From an uncultured Synergistales bacterium (GTDB lineage: Bacteria > Synergistota > Synergistia > Synergistales > Aminobacteriaceae): a stretch of 6,116 bases of DNA. The notes beneath the pieces were generated by a model, which was given only the letters and a program-made list of their open reading frames with translations, did not search any database and was not told the origin of the DNA. The translations under genes and the position numbers were made by a program. The stretch is taken from contig CAJOED010000084.1 in the NCBI GenBank assembly GCA_905233335.1, positions 1-6,116 of the forward strand, written 5' to 3'. Shown here in pieces: positions 1 through 5,692 of the stretch. Position 1 is the first letter of the stretch, and every line of letters begins with the position of its first letter.

Positions 1-1
1 C

Positions 2-214
2 AAGACTCCCGAATCGCGTCGGCTTATCGTTGAGCACATGGAGCTGTGGACAAACCTTAAGGGTGAACTCACCGGCAAAGATCTTCAGGCAATGGGACTT
101 AAGGGTAAGGCTATCGGGGACGCGCTGAACTCGATAAAGCTCGCGATAATTGACGGGGAAATTACGACAGCAGAAGAGGAACGGCAATTTGTGCGCGAGA
201 AAATATTAGTGTGA
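2..214 (+). CDS. CCA-adding tRNA nucleotidyltransferase / poly(A) polymerase family, C-terminal end (partial)
   Basis: Partial gene entering from the left edge, with 70 residues readable before the TGA at 212-214. The pattern ELTGKDLQAMGL, then GKAIGDALNSI, then DGEITTAEEE, matches the C-terminal helical (tRNA-binding) end of class II tRNA nucleotidyltransferases. In that family an L-x-G-x-D-L-x-x-x-G stretch is followed by IG..L......DG.I. This family adds or repairs the 3' CCA of tRNAs, or polyadenylates RNA, in the cytoplasm. The catalytic head domain lies outside the window, so CCA enzyme and poly(A) polymerase cannot be told apart. An HD-domain protein of the same family is also possible. 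The gene runs convergently towards a tRNA operon whose three tRNAs already encode CCA. The family call rests on the C-terminal motif only. Confidence 0.7.
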   Translation, partial: KTPESRRLIVEHMELWTNLKGELTGKDLQAMGLKGKAIGDALNSIKLAIIDGEITTAEEERQFVREKILV

Positions 215-234
215 GAAATATTTAGTGTGAGAAA
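197..234. repeat. 16-bp imperfect tandem duplication across the stop codon
   Basis: GAGAAAATATTAGTGT (197-212) is followed directly by GAGAAATATTTAGTGT (213-228) and the start of a third copy, GAGAAA. The duplication covers the last codons and the TGA stop of the upstream gene. The second copy is in another frame and adds no residues. It is probably a replication-slippage product. Confidence 0.7.
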
Positions 235-242
235 AAATCATT

Positions 243-284
243 TCCCCCCTTTGTCATTTTTCGGGCGGAGGGGGATTTATTTTT
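243..284 (+). terminator. Possible rho-independent terminator of the plus-strand gene
   Basis: TCCCCC (243-248) can pair with GGGGGA (270-275), and a T-rich run, TTTATTTTT (276-284), follows. The loop is long, about 21 bases, and the stem only 6 bp, so this is weaker than a textbook terminator. It lies 29 bases after the plus-strand stop codon, where a terminator is expected. The reverse orientation could also form a weak hairpin ahead of T residues. Confidence 0.45.
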
Positions 285-290
285 GGACAC

Positions 291-317
291 AAAAAAACCT
301 GCTTCATTGAGCAGGCT
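291..317 (-). terminator. Rho-independent terminator of the tRNA operon
   Basis: Read on the minus strand, CCTGCT and AGCAGG form a perfect 6-bp GC-rich stem (positions 315-310 and 303-298) around a 6-base loop, followed at once by TTTTTTT (297-291). It lies 23 bases beyond the 3' end of the last tRNA and is correctly oriented to end the minus-strand tRNA transcript. Confidence 0.88.
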
Positions 318-340
318 GTTATCTTCTTGTTGTTGTGTAC

Positions 341-416
341 TGGAGCCGATTTTCGGATTTGAACCGAAGACCCCATCCTTACCATGGATGTGCTCTGCCG
401 GCTGAGCTAAATCGGC
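341..416 (-). tRNA. tRNA-Thr (anticodon GGT)
   Basis: Cloverleaf of 76 bases on the minus strand. The acceptor stem pairs GCCGATT with AATCGGC and is followed by TCCA, so the CCA end is encoded. The D-arm contains TAGCTCAGCCGGCAGAGC. The anticodon stem CATCC/GGATG encloses loop ATGGTAA, giving anticodon GGT (plus-strand positions 381-383), which reads ACC and ACT. The T-arm contains GGTTCAAATCC. It is the last gene of the tRNA operon, 12 bases after tRNA-Tyr. Confidence 0.96.
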
Positions 417-428
417 TTTCTGGGTTAA

Positions 429-514
429 TGGTGGTGGAACATGGATTTGAACCATGGTAGACTCCCGTCGACAGATTTACAGTCTGTTGCCATTGACCAC
501 TCGGCCATTCCACC
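429..514 (-). tRNA. tRNA-Tyr (anticodon GTA)
   Basis: Class II tRNA of 86 bases on the minus strand with a long variable arm, as expected for bacterial tRNA-Tyr. The acceptor stem pairs GGTGGAA with TTCCACC and ends in ACCA. The anticodon loop CTGTAAA, within stem CAGA/TCTG, gives GTA (plus-strand positions 478-480). The T-arm holds GGTTCAAATCC. It is the middle gene of the three-tRNA operon, 23 bases after the first tRNA-Thr. Confidence 0.96.
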
Positions 515-537
515 ACTTTATTGCGCTTTCAACTTAC

Positions 538-613
538 TGGAGCCGGCAAGGGGATTTGAACCTCCGACCTGCTGATTACAAGTCAGCTGCTCTGCCAACT
601 GAGCTACACCGGC
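538..613 (-). tRNA. tRNA-Thr (anticodon TGT)
   Basis: Cloverleaf of 76 bases on the minus strand. The acceptor stem begins GCCGGTG and closes with GCCGGC before TCCA. The D-arm contains TAGCTCAGTTGGCAGAGC. The anticodon stem CTGA/TCAG encloses loop CTTGTAA, giving anticodon TGT (plus-strand positions 578-580), which reads ACA and probably other ACN codons. The T-arm holds GGTTCAAATCC. It is the first gene of the tRNA operon; its 5' end is only 18 bases after the protease stop codon. Confidence 0.96.
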
Positions 614-628
614 TTCAACAATTCAGGA

Positions 629-657
629 ATTTTACAGGTCTTTGTGCTTTCTGTCAA
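629..657 (-). promoter_or_regulatory. Sigma-70-type promoter of the tRNA operon, inside the protease 3' end
   Basis: On the minus strand a consensus -35 box TTGACA (657-652) is separated by exactly 17 bases from TAAAAT (634-629), a one-mismatch -10 box. Transcription would begin near 622, about 9 bases before the tRNA-Thr(TGT) 5' end, which is typical of bacterial tRNA operons. The TAA of the -10 box is also the stop codon of the protease gene. The rest of the promoter encodes its basic C-terminal tail (KLDRKHKDL). The prediction rests on consensus match and spacing. Confidence 0.85.
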
Positions 658-3600
658 GTTTCAGGAACACAAACACCGCAAAAATCATTCCTGCACTCAT
701 GACTTCACAGCCGCCGCTGGAACTGTCTACACCTGCATAATCGATATTGCCGTTCTCCTGCTGCTGTTCCTGTTCCTGCTGTTGTTCGTGATTCTGCTCC
801 TGCTCCTGCTGCTCCTGCGCACTTTCCTTCACTGCCGCAATAACGGGAGCGTAATTCTTTCCGGCATTCAGCCATACAGACACATTCACTTTGTGATTGG
901 CCGGAACTTTCGTGATTTCTTTTCCGTCGGTGTCATAGAATACCGCGCTCTCGTCCTCCTCATTTTCTTCTGAAGCGGCAACATCTGCAGAACTCGCGAA
1001 CGAATGCCATACCAGCACTAACCCTTCAGGTACTTCCGGCGAAATATCAACATCAAAACTGTATATCCCGGAAACATCAACGCTCAATTCAGGAAGTACG
1101 GCGGCTATCATGCTCTCATCGTTCGACACAACCGCTAACACTCCACGACTCAATGATGTTACTGCGCGGGGCTGTCCGTATGTTACGACTCCTGTTTCGG
1201 CGGGCGTATTCTCTTTTTCCGGCTGATTGTTGACGGGTGCTGATGGCTCTTTTTCGCTGTCCTTCTCCGAAATGTTCACTGTGAACTGCCGCGCGTCCAT
1301 GCTTACTGTGTTCGAGGCTGTAACGTCAACCGTGAACTTCCCGGATTGCGCCGGAGTCCCGTAAATGTACCCGTTCGACGAGAGAACTAAGCCCGCAGGA
1401 AGTCCCGACGCACTCCATATTACCGGCTGTGTACCCGTTGATGTGAGCTGTGATGAGTATGCTGTGTCCTGTTTGCCGTCAGGAAGTGAGGCTGTCTGTA
1501 TTTTGGGAGCTTCTCGTATTATGAGCGTGAACGTCCTGAAATCTGCATCGGAAGCAACAACATCAAACGAAAATTTCCCGGACACTGTCGGTTTCCCGGT
1601 GATTACTCCTGCCTCCGTGAGCGTCAAACCGTCGGGCATATCCTGGAGATTTCTCCATGATGCAGAAGTGCCGTTGAGCGTGGACAGCGTGAAGTCATAC
1701 TGCGAATCCTTTACGGCATCGGGCAGGTAAAGGCTGGTGATTCTTACCGGCTCTATCACGTAAAGTGGTAAATTTTCGACGGGGTAAGTTCCCATGCTGT
1801 TCTCGACTATTCCTGACAGAGAGAACTCCCCTGTTTCTTGTGCTATACCGGCAATTTTGAGAGAAGTTTCGCCCTTCACGAAGTCAATCCCGGGCGGCAA
1901 TACTGATCCTGCTGTCTCGAAAGACATAGGGCCGCTCCCTTGAAAAACGATTGTATACTCACTGTATATTCCCTTCAAAAAGGTGAGGCTATCACCTAAC
2001 ATATACGGCTCATTGTCTTTTATGACGAGGTATATATACGGCTCATAGTCATTTATCGTGAGGGTATATTCTCTGCTGTCTTCCCCCGCAAGATTTTCAG
2101 CAGTTACGGTAAACGTAAAATCTCCGGACACTTCAGGAATACCCGAAATAGTACCTGCCTCATCAAGCATCAAGCCCGAAGGCAATTCGCCGGCCGTTAC
2201 GCTGAATGTTATATTCCCGAACCCGTAAGCCTCTATTTTTGGCGCTTCATATGACTCATTAATATATACACGCCCCTTTACGCCTTCATTGAGGTATTCG
2301 GTGATGATATACGGAGGTTCAGGGGGATAAACCGTCAGCGTGAACTGCTTTGTGTCAGTACCGGCCGCATTCTTTACCGCAACAGTGAAGTCGTATGTGC
2401 CTGCATCATCATAAACAGTTCCCGAAATCCTGCCCGTGCTGCTGTCAATTTCGAGTCCTTCCGGCAAATTCCCGGAAATATCCCATGACATCGGCCAGCT
2501 TCCCGACGCATCAACAATACAATCATAATTCACACCGGCTCCCGCATCATAAAGTTCTTCTGTCGTGATTTTGGGTGCTTCTGCTCCTTCTATGTTGATG
2601 GTTATGTAGAGTGAATCAGAACCGTAATCATTTTCTGCAATGACGACAAAAGATTTTTCGCTGCTCTCACCGGTAGTCCCGCTGATTTTTCCCTTGTTGA
2701 ACGATAAGCCTTCGGGAAGCTCTCCGATTATGTCCCACTCGACACCTGCACCCGACGCAAAGAAATCATAATTATACGGCTGTCCGACCGTCCCGCTGTG
2801 AATGTTTGCGCGAGAAATTTTCGGGGCTTTATCGTTGCTCATGAACTCGAACGCTCCTTTGAGGTCAAGAAATCCATGCTGTGATGTCCCGTCATCAACA
2901 AGATAATCACCGTTCGCACCTCCGAGAATTGCCGCCTTTATCTGTGAAGCTGTTGCGCTGGGATATGCCGACTTTATGAGTGCCGCCGCTCCTACAACAT
3001 AAGGAGTAGCCATTGATGTGCCGCTTTTTTTCTTGTAGGCGTAAGTTCTCTCCATCGTGTCATACGCAACATATTCTGAAGCCTCATGCCGGACTGTGCT
3101 GAAAATATCATTGCCGGGAGCAGCAATATCCACGTAATTCCGGCCGTAGTTCGAGAAATATGCGCGCTGTAAGTCAGACGTTGCCGCAGCTACTACTATC
3201 ATGTTGTCTATTCCCGTGAATGACGCTGGGTATACGTATCCTCCCTTTTCGTATTTTTCGTATTCGTTATCATCACTGACAGTGGGAGCACCGACTTCAA
3301 CAGATTCATTTCCCGCCGCAACACAGATTACCGTTCTGTTCATGTCGCTCAATGTCTTGAATGCCAGCCAGTACGCATCTTCTTCGTCTACTTCGCCGGG
3401 GGAAAACGGTCCAAAGCCGCCAAGAGACAAATTCACCGCCGCAAGATTCAGAGTCGGATTATCCTGAAGCAGTTTGACGATGTAGTCTATACCCGCGACA
3501 ATATCATTATTATTGCCGGAACCGTCCGCGCCCATTACACGCACGGAGATAATTTTTGTCTGCCAGTTCACGCCGGAAATACCTAGCGAGTTATTGCCGA

Positions 3601-4195
3601 CCGCCGCAATGATACCAGCGCAATGTGTCCCGTGATCTTGAACGTCGTAATACTCGTCGGGGTCATAATCGCCTTCTGAGAAACCGCTAAAGTTCATGCT
3701 GTATTCGTGAGAGAAGTTCGCGGAAATATCTTCATGCTCATAGTCCACGCCGGAGTCAATCACTGCAACATACACATCATCAGAGCCGGTTGTACTTGGC
3801 CATACTTCAGGGGCTTTTATTGCCTGCAATGCCCACTGATGATAATATTCCGGGTCATTCGGGGTCTTTGTGTCCAACAAGTGAACTTTCCTGTTGGGTG
3901 ATACAGCGAGGACGTTAGGATTTCTGCGAAGTTCCGCGAGTAATGTCTGGTCGTCTTTTGTGTCGGACTTCACGAACATGAATATCTTGTTGCCGGCTTC
4001 CGAGAGTGCATCATAAGTCCGGGAGATTTTCACGTTTGCGGATTTTTCGAGAGACTTCACCGCCGACATAGAGCGCACACCAGCAGCACGGACTTTTGCG
4101 CCCGACGTGTTCTTCATGACGACAATAACTCCGTCCCCGGCGAACGCACATGAAGCCCATAACACTAACAATAACGCACAAAAAAATCTTTTCAC
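632..4195 (-). CDS. Secreted S8 (subtilisin-like) protease with Ig-like repeats and Synergist-type C-terminal sorting signal
   Basis: Secreted serine endopeptidase of 1187 residues. Residues 1-19 are a signal peptide, probably cut after AFA. Residues 20-105 are an I9-like propeptide ending near SPNRKV. Residues about 112-450 are the peptidase S8 domain: Asp147 in VIDSGVD, His188 in DHGTHCAG, oxyanion Asn296 in AAGNE and Ser394 in GTSMATP, so all key residues are present. Residues about 458-976 hold roughly six putative-Ig repeats with the LPxGL...G.ISGTP signature. A further beta-rich domain covers about 1001-1120, then a Q/E-rich linker (1126-1148), SSSGGC (1158-1163), a hydrophobic helix (about 1164-1179) and basic tail, matching the Synergist-CTERM sorting pattern. 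This suggests display at or processing at the cell envelope. The start is GTG at 4195, with AAGGAGG eight bases upstream, and it overlaps the preceding gene through GTGA. The substrate is unknown; matrix or dietary protein degradation is an inference. Confidence 0.92.
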   Translation of the reverse strand: MKRFFCALLLVLWASCAFAGDGVIVVMKNTSGAKVRAAGVRSMSAVKSLEKSANVKISRTYDALSEAGNKIFMFVKSDTKDDQTLLAELRRNPNVLAVSPNRKVHLLDTKTPNDPEYYHQWALQAIKAPEVWPSTTGSDDVYVAVIDSGVDYEHEDISANFSHEYSMNFSGFSEGDYDPDEYYDVQDHGTHCAGIIAAVGNNSLGISGVNWQTKIISVRVMGADGSGNNNDIVAGIDYIVKLLQDNPTLNLAAVNLSLGGFGPFSPGEVDEEDAYWLAFKTLSDMNRTVICVAAGNESVEVGAPTVSDDNEYEKYEKGGYVYPASFTGIDNMIVVAAATSDLQRAYFSNYGRNYVDIAAPGNDIFSTVRHEASEYVAYDTMERTYAYKKKSGTSMATPYVVGAAALIKSAYPSATASQIKAAILGGANGDYLVDDGTSQHGFLDLKGAFEFMSNDKAPKISRANIHSGTVGQPYNYDFFASGAGVEWDIIGELPEGLSFNKGKISGTTGESSEKSFVVIAENDYGSDSLYITINIEGAEAPKITTEELYDAGAGVNYDCIVDASGSWPMSWDISGNLPEGLEIDSSTGRISGTVYDDAGTYDFTVAVKNAAGTDTKQFTLTVYPPEPPYIITEYLNEGVKGRVYINESYEAPKIEAYGFGNITFSVTAGELPSGLMLDEAGTISGIPEVSGDFTFTVTAENLAGEDSREYTLTINDYEPYIYLVIKDNEPYMLGDSLTFLKGIYSEYTIVFQGSGPMSFETAGSVLPPGIDFVKGETSLKIAGIAQETGEFSLSGIVENSMGTYPVENLPLYVIEPVRITSLYLPDAVKDSQYDFTLSTLNGTSASWRNLQDMPDGLTLTEAGVITGKPTVSGKFSFDVVASDADFRTFTLIIREAPKIQTASLPDGKQDTAYSSQLTSTGTQPVIWSASGLPAGLVLSSNGYIYGTPAQSGKFTVDVTASNTVSMDARQFTVNISEKDSEKEPSAPVNNQPEKENTPAETGVVTYGQPRAVTSLSRGVLAVVSNDESMIAAVLPELSVDVSGIYSFDVDISPEVPEGLVLVWHSFASSADVAASEENEEDESAVFYDTDGKEITKVPANHKVNVSVWLNAGKNYAPVIAAVKESAQEQQEQEQNHEQQQEQEQQQENGNIDYAGVDSSSGGCEVMSAGMIFAVFVFLKLDRKHKDL
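752..820 (-). repeat. Low-complexity CAG/GAG tract encoding the Q/E-rich linker
   Basis: The minus strand carries a run of CAG, CAA and GAG codons for protease residues 1126-1148, almost all Gln or Glu. It separates the extracellular part from the SGGC sorting motif and probably acts as a flexible spacer at the envelope. Such tracts can change length by slippage. The same bases make leucine-rich antisense frames on the plus strand that are not genes. Confidence 0.7.
1268..2824 (-). repeat. About six tandem putative-Ig (He_PIG-like) repeats within the protease gene
   Basis: Protease residues about 458-976 contain units of roughly 80-95 residues. Each opens with a PxI or ITxxxLP-type strand, has an LPxGL or MPxGL turn (for example LPEGLSF near 493, LPEGLEI near 577, LPSGLML near 671, MPDGLTL near 853, LPAGLVL near 932), and continues with a G.ISGTP-like turn and an F.V.A.N strand. 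The fourth unit (about 716-814) is the most diverged, with LPPGIDF instead. These are cadherin/Ig-fold modules usual in large surface proteins, probably a stalk or binding region. Unit boundaries are approximate. Confidence 0.7.
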
Positions 4196-4515
4196 TCGCT
4201 AATCCTCCTTTTGTTGATACGTACTTTTCTGTTCGGGGATGCCGACAACACATCAGGATGTGCTTTCAGATCCCTCAAGAGTTCGGGAGTGTCTTTTGTG
4301 CCGGAACGTAAGAACGCAAAGACCCGTCCCGTGTTTGCCGTCGACAATGCGCCGTATACCGTAACGACTTCCGCACCGACAGCCTCCGCAACTTTTGCCG
4401 TGAATGCTTCGTAGTCCGTGAGGTCGTCGGGGGCTTTCAGGGTTACGAGAGCTTCTCCGGCAAAGGCCGCAGAACATGAACATAACATAATGAATAGCGC
4501 AAAAAATTTCTTCAT
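4192..4515 (-). CDS. Stand-alone secreted subtilase-propeptide-like protein (candidate inhibitor or chaperone)
   Basis: Protein of 107 residues whose signal peptide (1-19, ending AFA before Gly20) and whole mature part align with the signal peptide and propeptide of the protease encoded just downstream. In the last part, from YGALS to SPNRKV, about half the residues are identical, including ALS, TKD, LL.L, P.VL and SPNRKV. It then stops (after RINKRRISE) just where the protease's catalytic domain would begin. The fold expected is the I9/propeptide ferredoxin-like fold. Subtilase propeptides assist folding and inhibit the active site. Free homologues such as yeast proteinase B inhibitor 2 act in trans, so a chaperone or inhibitor role is inferred. 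ATG at 4515 has GGAGG seven bases upstream. The TGA overlaps the protease GTG (GTGA), implying translational coupling. A broken protease copy is an alternative, but the intact start, RBS and tight overlap argue against it. Confidence 0.8.
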   Translation of the reverse strand: MKKFFALFIMLCSCSAAFAGEALVTLKAPDDLTDYEAFTAKVAEAVGAEVVTVYGALSTANTGRVFAFLRSGTKDTPELLRDLKAHPDVLSASPNRKVRINKRRISE

Positions 4516-4541
4516 GAGTTCACCTCCATAAACGCAACTAT

Positions 4542-4547
4542 ATCATA
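4542..4547 (-). promoter_or_regulatory. Possible -10 box upstream of the propeptide-protease operon
   Basis: TATGAT on the minus strand lies in an AT-rich stretch (AAATATGATATAG) 26 bases before the propeptide gene start. No good -35 box is found 16-18 bases upstream; the sequence there is ACAATG. The match is therefore weak, and the operon may instead be read from further upstream. Confidence 0.3.
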
Positions 4548-4617
4548 TTTCACCTTTTTGGGGTCATTGTCGGTAAGCAGGGGGAGCAGTGATACAGCCT
4601 CAACGCAAAATACAGGG

Positions 4618-5244
4618 TCAGCGGCCAAGATAACTTTTCACTTCACGCTTCACTTTCTCGACATCACCGCAAGTCAATAACGGAATGAGTGCATTAATCT
4701 CCTCTATAGTTCTGTCCCACCAGCGCAAACGCAATAATAACTCTGTGAGTTCGTCGTCGAATCTTTTGCGGATTATTCGTGCGGGGTTTCCTGCTGCTAT
4801 CACGTACGGGGGAATGTCGCGTGTTACTGTGCTGTTCAGTCCGATAATCGCTCCGTCCCCTATGTGCACGCCCGGCAGAATCGTAACGTTCTGTCCGATC
4901 CATACGTCATTGCCGACGACCGTATCACCTTTCAGCGGCAGGTCATCAAGCGGAGGTGCGTCCATATTCCAGCCCGGAAATATGTAGAACGGGTACGTAG
5001 TGAGTGCGTTCATTTTGTGGTTTGCGCCGTTCATGACGAACTCAACGCCTGCTCCTATCTGACAGAATTTGCCGATTATGAGCCTGTCGCCGATGAACTC
5101 ATAGTGATGTGTTACGCATGACTGAAAGTCCCTGCCGCCGTAGTAAGAGTATTCACCGACGATAATATTCGGGCGTGTGATGGTGGGCTTGATGTATGTT
5201 ACTGTGTCGGTGCCGGGAATGGGAAAAATGATTTCGGGGTTCAC
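4618..5244 (-). CDS. Xenobiotic O-acetyltransferase of the Vat/CatB family
   Basis: Left-handed beta-helix acetyltransferase of 208 residues, the usual length for Vat (streptogramin A) and CatB (chloramphenicol) enzymes, which transfer acetyl from acetyl-CoA to a hydroxyl of the drug in the cytoplasm. Visible signatures are NIIVGEYSYY (26-35), the hexapeptide coil IIGKFCQIGAG (56-66), MNGANHKM with probable catalytic His76, GDTVVGNDVWIG (106-117), GDGAIIG, AAGNPARIIRKRF (150-162) and the C-terminal LRWWD plus INALIPLL. The NGANH form is closer to Vat than to CatB. GTG at 5244 is chosen because the protein begins there like family members (NPEIIFPIPG) and GGAGG lies seven bases upstream. The same frame is open to an ATG at 5562, but the extra 106 residues read a restriction-subunit fragment out of frame. 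Start overlaps the upstream stop (GTGA). Real drug resistance is not shown; chromosomal relatives often lack a tested substrate. Confidence 0.85.
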   Translation of the reverse strand: MNPEIIFPIPGTDTVTYIKPTITRPNIIVGEYSYYGGRDFQSCVTHHYEFIGDRLIIGKFCQIGAGVEFVMNGANHKMNALTTYPFYIFPGWNMDAPPLDDLPLKGDTVVGNDVWIGQNVTILPGVHIGDGAIIGLNSTVTRDIPPYVIAAGNPARIIRKRFDDELTELLLRLRWWDRTIEEINALIPLLTCGDVEKVKREVKSYLGR

Positions 5245-5534
5245 TGCTTGGCCTCCAGGTAACGCAAATATAATCTCTGCTCTATGGCTCTCGTGTACTC
5301 GGTCATGAAGTCCCAGTCGGGCTGGCCGGTGTCGTTCACGGGAAGCTGTATCATCTGCTTCTTGAGGCGCGTTGAATTTATCGTGAATGCGTATGAGTAT
5401 CTCTCTTTGTGTATCTTCAGGCTTTGTGCCACGAACAAGAGAGCCTGCTTTGTCTGCGGTGTCTTGGGTATCAGGATATTCACCTTTGTGCCGGTGAAAA
5501 ACGGAAAGTCCTGCACAAATGGCTGCGATGATTT
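5241..5534 (-). pseudogene. C-terminal remnant of a type I / type IIB (BcgI-like) restriction specificity subunit
   Basis: The frame from a GTG at 5516 to TGA at 5241 gives 91 residues: FFTGTKVNILIPK, then a helix, ERYSYAFTINSTRLKKQMI, then LPVNDTGQPDWDFMTEYTRAIEQ. This matches the end of DNA-specificity domains, where a (K)xxxLPV(N/D)xxGxPDWxFME signature closes the target-recognition domain. A complete subunit is about 350-450 residues, so the N-terminal three quarters are missing. In this frame a TAG at 5535-5537 blocks extension, and sequence above about 5525 looks unrelated. It therefore cannot give a working specificity subunit. Its TGA overlaps the acetyltransferase GTG, so the two were probably in one operon before truncation. 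The break coincides with the change to Bacteroidota-like DNA. Confidence 0.65.
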
Positions 5535-5562
5535 CTAAAATGAGTTTTACTGTCTTGTTCAT
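5510..5562 (-). pseudogene. 5' end of a short hydrophobic ORF (Bacteroidota 'smalltalk'-like), truncated at the junction
   Basis: ATG at 5562 starts MNKTVKLILEIIAAICAG, a short Lys-containing N-terminus followed by a hydrophobic helix. It resembles the very small single-helix 'smalltalk' proteins common in Bacteroides and Prevotella. It has no Shine-Dalgarno sequence (CGTAACGACT precedes it), as is usual in Bacteroidota, and lies about 75 bases after a Bacteroidota-type promoter. Beyond about residue 18 the frame runs into restriction-subunit DNA read in the wrong frame, so the native C-terminus is lost. The family resemblance is from memory of a short, low-information sequence and is tentative; the downstream limit is approximate. 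Confidence 0.4.
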
Positions 5563-5615
5563 AGTCGTTACGTGTTTTTAATGGTTAATATTGGGGTTAA
5601 TTATTTGTCTTTCAC

Positions 5616-5629
5616 GGCATTACAATGCC
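5616..5629. promoter_or_regulatory. Perfect palindrome in the minus-strand leader
   Basis: GGCATT and AATGCC form a perfect 6-bp inverted repeat with a 2-base centre. It lies about 15 bases downstream of the minus-strand -7 box, near the expected transcription start, where a repressor operator or a 5' leader hairpin could sit. No binding protein is identified. Confidence 0.4.
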
Positions 5630-5643
5630 TTTTGCTTACAATA

Positions 5644-5675
5644 CAAAGGTACGAAAAATTCTGGAGATATGCAAA
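5644..5675 (-). promoter_or_regulatory. Bacteroidota-type promoter, leftward
   Basis: On the minus strand TTTG (5675-5672) is followed after 20 bases by TACCTTTG (5651-5644). This matches the Bacteroides major sigma-factor consensus TTTG, 19-21 bases, TAnnTTTG. It would start transcription near 5637 and read into the short hydrophobic ORF and then the restriction remnant and acetyltransferase. Confidence 0.7.
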
Positions 5676-5692
5676 TAATTTGTGGCATTTTC

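Noticed and set aside
222..702. Frames crossing the tRNA cluster on both strands
   Set aside because: They overlap three convincing tRNA genes and a terminator and show no protein-like motifs.
644..973. Plus-strand leucine-rich frame of 109 residues
   Set aside because: It is antisense to the protease linker. The Leu runs come from CTG/CTC complements of CAG/GAG codons, and there is no ribosome binding site.
1365..1730. Plus-strand frame of 121 residues
   Set aside because: It lies entirely antisense to the Ig-like repeats of a well-supported gene, with no family motif and no ribosome binding site.
4470..4515. Lipoprotein signal in the propeptide protein (LCSC near residue 14)
   Set aside because: LCSC only loosely fits a lipobox, and the AFA-G site five residues later matches the paralogous signal peptide of the protease exactly.
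4516..4617. Terminator between acetyltransferase and propeptide gene
   Set aside because: No stem followed by a T-run is present in this 102-base gap; only a weak -10 candidate is seen.
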